A stretch of 64,000 nucleotides of DNA, taken from the NCBI RefSeq assembly GCF_000855665.1, contig NZ_JXSS01000048.1, positions 124,001-188,000 of the forward strand, given 5' to 3'. Positions 57,429 to 64,000 of this stretch are shown here, one piece after another. The DNA comes from Lysobacter sp. A03. GTDB taxonomy: Bacteria > Pseudomonadota > Gammaproteobacteria > Xanthomonadales > Xanthomonadaceae. Made by a program: the position numbers and the translations under genes. The stretch's first letter is position 1, and each line of letters starts with the position of its first letter. The notes under the pieces were generated by a model that searched no databases, was not told where the DNA came from, and saw only the letters and a program-made list of their open reading frames with translations.

Positions 57429-60400
57429 ATGAGGCACATCGCCGCCACCGCCAAACGCCTGTGCGAACGGCAAATCTGGCCCGGACTGGCTTGTTGGCTG
57501 GTCCTGGCGCTCGCGTCGACAGCCGCGATCGCGCAGGTCGACACGCCCGCGTTGCTGTCGACTGAACCGCTCCCTGGCATCAGCGTCGCGGATCTCGCCA
57601 CCCGGATCGACGTGATTGAGACCCGGACGGATCTTTCCACCACCGAGCGCGAGCTTGTGCTGGAACAACTCCGTGCCGCCGCTTCGCGAGCAGAGGCCGC
57701 GGAGCTGGCGCGCAGGAGCGCGGCGGAGTATGCCGCCGGCTTGCAGTCTGCGCCGGAGACCATCGCCGCGTTGAGTGCACAGTCCGCAATGCCGCCCCAG
57801 CGTGACGCATTGCTGGAGGACGCGGATCCAGTGGCAATGCAGCTGCGATTGGCAGAACTGCAGGCCGAATCGGTGTCATTGCACGGCAGGCAACGCAAGC
57901 TCGCCGAGCAGTTGCGCGCGATGGAGAGCCGTCCAGCGGAAGCACGCGCTGAGCTGGGCGAATTGCGCACGCAGCTTGATCGTGCCCCGACCCCCGTCAC
58001 TGCCACCGCATCTCCCTTGCTGGCAGAGGCCAGCAGGGTGCGGCAGGAGGCTGCCCGCGAGGAGATCTCCGCGCGTATCGAGATGATCGAGCAGGAGTTG
58101 TCCAGCCTGCCGACGCGCAAGTCGATTGCGACCGCCCAGCATGAGCTGGTGGAGCGTCGTGCCACTGCGGTGGATGCGGCAATCGAGGACATGGGTGCGC
58201 GGGTGGTGAGCAGGCGCAGGCAGCGGGTTGAGGCGGACGCGGCGCGCGCGCGCGAGTTCGAACAAAGCCTGGCGGGTCAGCCCGCGGAGATACGCGAGCT
58301 GGCCCGCGATAGCGTTGCGTTGCGAACGGAGACCTCGCAACTGGTCCAGCGATTGGATCGCGCCCGTGATGAACAGCGACGATCGAGGAACCTGCTCGAC
58401 GACGCCGTTGAAGCGCGCAGGAACGCCGATCAGATTCTTGCCATCGGTGCGATCAGCGACGATGCGGCGAGATTGCTGCGCAGCCTGCAAACGGGCCTGG
58501 TCAGCGGTGAGCAGATCAAGCGGCGCATGGGGGAGCGGAACCGGGCGCTCGTCGACCTGCGCGTACGCCACTTCAAGACTCAGCAGGCGCTCCGCGACTT
58601 GCCGCCCTCCGACGGGCAACGGGCGAGCACCGCGTCCATCGACGCCCGGGAGCATCTGCTGGGACAACTCGTCGAGCACCGCCGCGCAGGGGTGGCCGAC
58701 ATGGCAGACGTCCAGCAACAGCTGATCGACGCGCTATCGGAAAACAACGCGATTGATGCCGAACTGCTGAGCGCCAGCGCGCAACTGCATGGGGTGCTCG
58801 ACAAGCGCCTCCTGTGGCTGCCCAGCACGGCTCCCTTGGGCGATGACTGGCTGCAGCAGCTGGGCGTCGGCGTCGGCTGGCTCTTCGCGCCCTCCAACTG
58901 GTCCGCGATGCCGCGGGCACTGCTTACCGCGCTGCGCGCCCATCCGGTGCGACTTCTGTTGATGCTGCTAACCGTGGCCGCGTTGTTCGGCGCACGCGGG
59001 CGCCTGCAATCCGCCCTGCCGCGGCTGGCGAGATCCGTCGGTCACCGGGATGACAACTTCGGCACCACACTCCTGGCCTGGGCTGCGACGTTTCTGCTCG
59101 CTCTGGCGTGGCCTTTTGCCGTGGCAAGCATTGGCTGGTTCCTCGGCTGGTCCGGCGGCGGTTTCGCGAGCTTCCTCGGCCAGGGTCTGCTCAGCCTGGC
59201 GCTGCTTTGGTTGATGCTGGGTCTGTTCATTGACATGTGCCGCCCGAAGGGACTGTTTGTCGCACATTTCCACTGGGGTCCGCAGGGCACCAAGCGGCTG
59301 GCGCGGGCGCTGCGGGTGCTTCTGCTGATGATCGCTCCAACAGCTGTGCTGACCGGAATGACGGACGCCAGTGGAGACCCGGAACTGATCGATGGCATCG
59401 GTCGCCTCGGTTTCATGGTGGGATCGCTGGCGTCGGCGTGGTTCCTGTACCGCGTGCGGCGACCGGTCGATGGGGCGCCCACCACCGCACGGGCGCCGGG
59501 CGCCTGGATCCGACGCGTATCCACAGGCTGGGCGCGCGTACTTGTGGCGGTTCCGGTGGTCTTCGCCGTGCTTGCCGCGGTCGGCTACTACACCAGCGCG
59601 AAAGAGGTGCAGTCGCGACTGTTTACTTCAGGCTGGATCATCCTGGCGGTGGTCATCGTTTACTACATCGTCATACGTGGAGTGATGGTGGCCAGTCGCC
59701 GGGCCGCGTACCTCCAGGCCGACTCACTTCATGCCCGGGCATTGGCCGAAGCACGGGCGGCGGTGGGCGGCGAGGACGGCCAGGATGGCAGCGAGGTGCT
59801 GGCATTGCAGAACCAGCAGCCGGAGATCGACGCGGTGACCGTCAACCAGCAGACGCGGGCCCTGTTGCGTGCCGCATTCGGCGTCGCGCTGGCGGTGCTG
59901 ATCGTGGGCCTGTGGCGGGAGATGATCCCGGCACTCAACGTGTTCAACGATGTCGTGTTGTGGTCGCGAGTGGTTGAGGGCATTGGCGAGAGCGTTGTCG
60001 CGGTCACGCTGAGTGACGTGCTGATGAGCCTGCTGATCGTGGGACTGACCGCCATCGCGGCGCGCAACCTGCCCGGCTTCCTGGAGATCATGCTGCTGCC
60101 GAGCGCCCGTGTTGATTCCGGGACGCGCTACGCGATCGCGACCATCGCGCGCTACGTGATCACCGCGATCGGTCTGGTCATCGCGCTCCAGCGCATCGGT
60201 CTGGACTGGTCGAAGCTCCAGTGGGTCGTCGCCGCCCTGGGCGTGGGACTTGGCTTCGGTCTGCAGGAGATCGTCGCCAACTTTGTTTCCGGGCTGATCA
60301 TCCTGTTTGAACGCCCGGTGCGGGTGGGCGACGTGGTCACCATCAATCACACCACCGGTACCGTAAGCCGCATCAGGATGCGTTCGATTACCATCACCGA

Positions 60401-60833
60401 CTTCGACAATTTCGAGGTGCTCGTGCCCAACAAGGCCTTCATCACCGACACGGTGCAGAACTGGACGCTGACCAGTCCGATCACCCGGGTGGTGTTGAAG
60501 GTGGGAATCGGCTACGGCAGCGATCTTCGCAAGGCGCGCGCGGTGATGGAGAGTGTGGCGGCGGCGGATCCCAAGGTTCTGCGGTCGCCGGCGCCGGATG
60601 TGCTGTTCACCCGTCTGGGCGACAGCGCGCTGGAGTTCGAGGTGCGTTTTTATGTGGCCCAGATCGACGATCGCCGCTCGGCCACGCACAGCTTGTTCGT
60701 TGCCCTGACAACGGCGCTGCGCGAGGCGGGGATCGAGATTCCGTTTCCGCAGCGGAATGTCCATGTGCATCACGTCGGACGGGTCGATGCCGCACTCTCG
60801 GGCGCCGCCCCGGCGACACCGCCTGAACGGTAA
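57429..60833 (+). CDS. MscK/KefA-type large mechanosensitive channel
   Basis: 1134 residues. A signal peptide (ACWLVLALASTAAIAQ) is followed by a large periplasmic region (about 30-470) rich in helices and Glu/Arg coiled coil. About 10 membrane helices (about 485-960) come next. The MscS-like pore and beta domain then follow (about 930-1110): GVGLGFGLQEIVANFVSGLI, FERPVRVGDVVTINHTTGTV and FEVLVPNKAFI. The glycine/alanine-rich pore helix with GLGFGLQEIVANF is the MscS hallmark. It opens on membrane tension during hypo-osmotic shock. The size and layout match MscK or MscM (YjeP) rather than small MscS. The 248-nt gap before it (57181-57428) holds no gene. Confidence 0.93.
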   Translation: MRHIAATAKRLCERQIWPGLACWLVLALASTAAIAQVDTPALLSTEPLPGISVADLATRIDVIETRTDLSTTERELVLEQLRAAASRAEAAELARRSAAEYAAGLQSAPETIAALSAQSAMPPQRDALLEDADPVAMQLRLAELQAESVSLHGRQRKLAEQLRAMESRPAEARAELGELRTQLDRAPTPVTATASPLLAEASRVRQEAAREEISARIEMIEQELSSLPTRKSIATAQHELVERRATAVDAAIEDMGARVVSRRRQRVEADAARAREFEQSLAGQPAEIRELARDSVALRTETSQLVQRLDRARDEQRRSRNLLDDAVEARRNADQILAIGAISDDAARLLRSLQTGLVSGEQIKRRMGERNRALVDLRVRHFKTQQALRDLPPSDGQRASTASIDAREHLLGQLVEHRRAGVADMADVQQQLIDALSENNAIDAELLSASAQLHGVLDKRLLWLPSTAPLGDDWLQQLGVGVGWLFAPSNWSAMPRALLTALRAHPVRLLLMLLTVAALFGARGRLQSALPRLARSVGHRDDNFGTTLLAWAATFLLALAWPFAVASIGWFLGWSGGGFASFLGQGLLSLALLWLMLGLFIDMCRPKGLFVAHFHWGPQGTKRLARALRVLLLMIAPTAVLTGMTDASGDPELIDGIGRLGFMVGSLASAWFLYRVRRPVDGAPTTARAPGAWIRRVSTGWARVLVAVPVVFAVLAAVGYYTSAKEVQSRLFTSGWIILAVVIVYYIVIRGVMVASRRAAYLQADSLHARALAEARAAVGGEDGQDGSEVLALQNQQPEIDAVTVNQQTRALLRAAFGVALAVLIVGLWREMIPALNVFNDVVLWSRVVEGIGESVVAVTLSDVLMSLLIVGLTAIAARNLPGFLEIMLLPSARVDSGTRYAIATIARYVITAIGLVIALQRIGLDWSKLQWVVAALGVGLGFGLQEIVANFVSGLIILFERPVRVGDVVTINHTTGTVSRIRMRSITITDFDNFEVLVPNKAFITDTVQNWTLTSPITRVVLKVGIGYGSDLRKARAVMESVAAADPKVLRSPAPDVLFTRLGDSALEFEVRFYVAQIDDRRSATHSLFVALTTALREAGIEIPFPQRNVHVHHVGRVDAALSGAAPATPPER

Positions 60834-60838
60834 CGCCG

Positions 60839-62665
60839 TCAGGCCACGTCGCAATCCAGCAATTGCTGCAGCACCGCCTCGCCGTAACGCGCGAGCTTGC
60901 TGCTGCCGATGCCCGCGATTCGGCCCAGCTCGTCCAGGTCGGCCGGGTCGCTCTCGGCTATTTCGCGCAGCGTGGCGTCGTGGAAGATCACGTACGCCGG
61001 CACGTTCTGCTCCTTCGCCAGCTCCGCGCGCCAGCTGCGCAGGGAGCGGAAACGGCTGGCCGCTTCGGGCGCGAGGTCCATCGGCGGCGGTGCCGAGCCG
61101 GTGCGGCCGCGGCGGGCGGCCGGTCTGGGGGCATCGCGGCGCAGCCGCAGGGTCTGTTCGCCCTTCAATACCGGGCCGGCCTTGCTGGTGAGGTACAAGG
61201 CGCCGTGGCGCTCGTGGTTGGCCGCCAGCAGGCCCGATGCGACCAGCTGGCGGAACACGCTGCTCCACTGGCGGGTGTCCAGGTTGGTGCCGATGCCCCA
61301 GGTGCTTAGCTTGTCGTGGCCGTGCTGCGCGACCTTGTCGGTCGGCACGCCGCGCAAAACGTCAATGACATGCCCGGCGCCAAACCGCTGTCCGGTGCGG
61401 AACACGCATGACAGCGCCTTGCGCGCGACCTCGGTGCCGTCCCAGCTTTCCGGCGGATCCAGGCAGTTGTCGCAATTTCCGCAATTTCCCGGGTGCTCTT
61501 CGGCGAACCAGCCCAACAGCGCCTGCCGCCGGCATTGGGTGGATTCGCAATAGCCCAGCAGTGCGTCGAGCTTGCGCAGCTCCAGCAGCTTGCGCTCCTC
61601 GCTGGCGTCGCCCTGTTTGATCAACATGCTCAGGTTGACCACGTCCCCGAGCCCGTAATTGAGCCAGGCCTCGGCCGGCTGGCCATCGCGGCCGGCACGG
61701 CCGGTCTCCTGGTAGTAGCCCTCGACCGACTTGGGCAGGTCAACGTGGGCGACAAAGCGCACGTCAGGCTTGTCGATGCCCATGCCGAAGGCGATTGTGG
61801 CGACCATCACCACACCATCCTCTTGCAGGAAGCGGCGCTGGTTGGCTGCGCGTACCTCGGCCGGCATGCCGGCATGATAGGCGAGCGCGTTGACGCCGGC
61901 GTCGCACAGCTGTTCGGCGGTTTTCTCCACGCGCTTGCGCGAGAACGCATAGACGATGCCACTCTCGCCGCGATGGCCGGCAAGGAAGTCGAGCAGCGCG
62001 CGCTGGCCGCTGCCGTCCTTCTGCGCCACGCGGTAGCGGATGTTGGGCCGGTCGAAGGAGCTGACGAACTTGCGCGCATCCTCCAGCGCCAGGCGCTCGG
62101 CGATCTCCAGCCGGGTCGGCTCGTCCGCGGTCGCGGTCAGCGCGATGCGCGGCACATCGGGCCAGCGCTCGTGAAGCACGGTCAGCTCGCGGTACTCGCG
62201 ACGGAAATCGTGCCCCCACTGGGAGACGCAATGCGCCTCATCGATAGCGAAAAGCGCGATGCCCCCACTGGCATGGGCGCGGTCGATGAGGTTCATGCAG
62301 CGTCCCGAGAGCAGGCGTTCGGGTGCGACGTAGAGCAGGTCGAGCTCGCCATCGAGCAGCCGGCGCTCCACGTCGCTGGCGGTCGCCGCGTCCAGGGTTG
62401 AGTTGAGGTAAGCCGCGCGCACACCCAGCTGGAGCAGCGCTTCGACCTGGTCCTGCATCAGCGCGATCAGCGGCGAAACCACGATCCCGCAGCCCTCGCG
62501 CAGCATCGCCGGCAACTGGTAGCACAGCGACTTGCCGCCGCCGGTGGGCATCAGCACCAAGGCGTCGTCACCGTTGACCAGGCAGTCGATGATTTCAGCC
62601 TGTTCGCCGCGGAACGCGTCAAAGCCGAAAGTGCGGCGGAGTGTGTCAAGTGCCGCCGTTTTCAT
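60839..62665 (-). CDS. recQ: ATP-dependent DNA helicase RecQ
   Basis: 608 residues. SF2 helicase: Q-motif [14 protein letters not shown], Walker [18 protein letters not shown] in [16 protein letters not shown], motif [12 protein letters not shown]. The RQC zinc site cysteines are in [10 protein letters not shown] and CGNCDNC, and a C-terminal HRDC domain contains [16 protein letters not shown]. RecQ unwinds DNA in RecF-pathway recombination and repair. Convergent with the channel gene, with 5 nt between the stops. A CRP-type palindrome lies 75 nt upstream of its start. Confidence 0.97.
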   Translation of the reverse strand: MKTAALDTLRRTFGFDAFRGEQAEIIDCLVNGDDALVLMPTGGGKSLCYQLPAMLREGCGIVVSPLIALMQDQVEALLQLGVRAAYLNSTLDAATASDVERRLLDGELDLLYVAPERLLSGRCMNLIDRAHASGGIALFAIDEAHCVSQWGHDFRREYRELTVLHERWPDVPRIALTATADEPTRLEIAERLALEDARKFVSSFDRPNIRYRVAQKDGSGQRALLDFLAGHRGESGIVYAFSRKRVEKTAEQLCDAGVNALAYHAGMPAEVRAANQRRFLQEDGVVMVATIAFGMGIDKPDVRFVAHVDLPKSVEGYYQETGRAGRDGQPAEAWLNYGLGDVVNLSMLIKQGDASEERKLLELRKLDALLGYCESTQCRRQALLGWFAEEHPGNCGNCDNCLDPPESWDGTEVARKALSCVFRTGQRFGAGHVIDVLRGVPTDKVAQHGHDKLSTWGIGTNLDTRQWSSVFRQLVASGLLAANHERHGALYLTSKAGPVLKGEQTLRLRRDAPRPAARRGRTGSAPPPMDLAPEAASRFRSLRSWRAELAKEQNVPAYVIFHDATLREIAESDPADLDELGRIAGIGSSKLARYGEAVLQQLLDCDVA

Positions 62666-62739
62666 GACGACTGCAGCACAAATGAGGTGGGCGCACGCCC
62701 ACCATGGCCGTGATGGCCTTCACAAGATTGTGTCGAAAT

Positions 62740-62755
62740 AGTGATTTGCGTCACC
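62740..62755. promoter_or_regulatory. CRP/Clp-like palindrome between recQ and the secreted-protein gene
   Basis: GTGA-TTTGCG-TCAC (62741-62754) is a perfect 4+4 palindrome with a 6-nt spacer and matches the CRP/Clp consensus TGTGA-N6-TCACA at 8 of 10 positions. It lies in an A+T-rich patch in the 233-nt divergent region. Confidence 0.4.
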
Positions 62756-62898
62756 TTTTAGAGGCAAAAAAGTAGTTGCGGGAAGGGTTGGCACGGAGAT
62801 TGCTTACCGCTTCCCGTCAGGGTGCATCGCCCGACGATGCGCCGGGCCGCAACGAGCCCTTCCCAGTACACACGCGTACAAGCACAAGGACAACTTCC

Positions 62899-63396
62899 AT
62901 GATGACCCCACGAACCCCGGCCCGTCGATATCAGGGCTGGCTGCTGGCCGGTATCGCAATGCTGTGGGTGGGCACTGCGGTCGCGGCCGGCGGTGTCGAG
63001 TTGAACGCACAGGTGTTCCAGCAAGTCGAGCTCAGGAATGCCGACGGCTCCATCACGCTGAGGGCGGTGCCGGCCAACGTCGTCGTACCCGGTACCGAAG
63101 TGACGTACGTGGTCACTTACCGCAACACCGGGGCGACTTCGGCCGATGCCTTGAAGATCGACAATCCCGTTCCCACGGACCTGGTCTACGTGGCTTCAGC
63201 AGGCGATCGCGCTGTCGATGCGGTGTCGGTTGACGGTGGCAAGCAGTACGGCGTGCTTGCTGGATTGACGGTCGTCGGCGAGGACGGCCAGTCGCGACCG
63301 GCGCAGGCCGGCGACGTCACCCACCTCCGCTGGGTGCTGGGCAGCTTGGCCGCAGGTGCCGAAGGCACGGTTTCCTTCGTCGCCAGGGTGAAATAA
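62899..63396 (+). CDS. Secreted DUF11-like repeat-domain protein
   Basis: 165 residues from ATG 62899, with AAGGA 8 nt upstream; the longer frame from 62776 is unsupported. The signal peptide ends around VAAGG (LLAGIAMLWVGTAVAA). The mature part has VVPGTEVTYVVTYRNTGATS, SADALKIDNPVPTDLVYVAS and LGSLAAGAEGTVSFVARVK, the pattern of the conserved surface-protein repeat family (DUF11-type, Ig-like). It is predicted to be extracytoplasmic. Function unknown; the partner downstream is of similar character, so the two are likely expressed together. Confidence 0.85.
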   Translation: MMTPRTPARRYQGWLLAGIAMLWVGTAVAAGGVELNAQVFQQVELRNADGSITLRAVPANVVVPGTEVTYVVTYRNTGATSADALKIDNPVPTDLVYVASAGDRAVDAVSVDGGKQYGVLAGLTVVGEDGQSRPAQAGDVTHLRWVLGSLAAGAEGTVSFVARVK

Positions 63397-63483
63397 GCCG
63401 GCGCAATGCCTCGAGCCACCCATCACGACCTCACCCAGCAACACATCCAGCCATTCAAGCAACCAGATACATCGGGGAATCCA

Positions 63484-64000
63484 ATGACACGCAAGCACCT
63501 GCACGTGAAACTTCTCGCCGCAGCCCTGCTGCTGGCCAGCGCGCAAACCGCTCTCGCCGCAGGCCCAACATCAGGCACGGCAGCGGGTACCGACGTCACC
63601 AACACCGCCAGCGTCAGCTATCAGGTCGGTGGCGTGACCCAGACCGCACCTGCGGCCGGCGTGGCGACCTTCAAGGTCGATCGCCTGGTCAACGTGACCG
63701 TTGCGGAGGTCGACGGCGGCTACACGATGGTGACGCCAGGCCTGACCGCTCAGGCGGTGACGTTCACCGTGACCAACAACACCAACAGCGTGATGGACTA
63801 TCGGCTGGACGCCGCCAACGCCGCCGATCCTCACGGCGGTACGGACAGCTTCGATCCGGGCACGTACACGTACTACGTCGATGACGGCGACGGCATCTAC
63901 AACGCCGCTGATACCCAAGTGACCTTCCTCGACGAGATGGCGCCGGATGAAAGCCGTACGGTGCACGTCGTCGCCGACATCCCGGTGGCGGTGGTGGATG
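63484..64000 (+). CDS. Secreted surface protein, DUF11-like (3' partial)
   Basis: The frame is open from ATG 63484 to the window end (172 codons). A Sec signal peptide, KLLAAALLLASAQTALA, is followed by TSGTAAGTDVTNTASVSYQV, the typical start of large DUF11-type surface proteins. ATFKVDRLVNVTVAEVDGG and QAVTFTVTNNTNS come next, then YTYYVDDGDGIYNAAD, an acidic stretch that may bind calcium. No stop is reached, so this is the N-terminal part of a larger secreted protein. The 87-nt gap from the preceding gene suggests one operon. The role is unknown; a surface or adhesive function is an inference from the family. Confidence 0.82.
   Translation, partial: MTRKHLHVKLLAAALLLASAQTALAAGPTSGTAAGTDVTNTASVSYQVGGVTQTAPAAGVATFKVDRLVNVTVAEVDGGYTMVTPGLTAQAVTFTVTNNTNSVMDYRLDAANAADPHGGTDSFDPGTYTYYVDDGDGIYNAADTQVTFLDEMAPDESRTVHVVADIPVAVVD

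Noticed and set aside
57157-57432. Plus-strand frame starting inside tRNA-Lys
   Set aside because: Its first codons are tRNA sequence, a common artefact downstream of tRNA genes.
59724-61268. Long minus-strand frame spanning the channel gene end and the recQ C-terminus
   Set aside because: Overlaps two well-supported genes and resembles no family.

Overview
ORGANISM. The window is chromosomal DNA of a Gram-negative, high-G+C gammaproteobacterium, most likely a xanthomonad (Lysobacter/Luteimonas/Xanthomonas group). The Gram-negative evidence is tolQRAB-pal-cpoB, an MCE lipid transport operon and many lipoproteins. The xanthomonad evidence is kup lying between ruvA and ruvB, fused cysNC, and a surface-polysaccharide region that ends at etfA/etfB followed by an AlgA/XanB-type enzyme. 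In Xanthomonas the hypervariable LPS locus is bounded on one side by etfA. Genus is inferred; no rRNA is present. LEFT REGION (1-22312), accessory surface glycan genes. It opens with two very large, visibly lower-G+C genes: a TPR protein carrying a TagF-like CDP-glycerol glycerophosphotransferase domain and a GT4 domain (cut by the left edge), and an 884-residue protein with an XcbB/CpsF-like alpha/beta-hydrolase region and a sulfotransferase-like end. Three genes follow for 2-hydroxyethylphosphonate (HEP): a cytidylyltransferase-PEP mutase fusion with Fom1 architecture, phosphonopyruvate decarboxylase and an iron-type phosphonoacetaldehyde reductase. An O-acetyltransferase (minus strand), galE, a small lipoprotein and a tandem GT2 glycosyltransferase come next. 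The logical product is CMP-activated HEP, and the TagF-like domain is the obvious candidate to transfer it onto a glycan. This putative phosphonoglycan system is the most interesting content of the window. A minus-strand block of five genes follows (GT4, methyltransferase, flippase-like membrane protein, GtrB/CsbB-type GT2, YfhO-like membrane protein). Every junction in it is a 4-nt start/stop overlap. MIDDLE REGION (22313-44752), mostly conserved genes: etfBA, the GDP-mannose enzyme, proS, an H-NS-like protein with a strong terminator, a ThrE-like exporter, an MCE transport operon (STAS-permease, ATPase, MCE protein, PqiC-type lipoprotein), cysD-cysNC, the two 3-oxoacid CoA-transferase subunits, a DsbC-like lipoprotein, a SIMPL-domain protein, a cation/proton antiporter, an FmdB-type zinc-ribbon protein, aspS, a GNAT acetyltransferase, a DUF3016 lipoprotein and an alpha/beta hydrolase. 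RIGHT REGION (44846-64000), a dense plus-strand run: yebC, ruvC, ruvA, kup, ruvB, ybgC, tolQ, tolR, tolA, tolB, pal, cpoB, queE, queC, tRNA-Lys(UUU) and an MscK-like mechanosensitive channel. Minus-strand recQ and two secreted proteins with surface-repeat character close the window; the last is cut by the right edge. LIMITS. Everything was read by eye. Base composition, homology and structure statements are qualitative, and nothing was searched. Very long antisense ORFs opposite high-G+C genes were treated as shadows.
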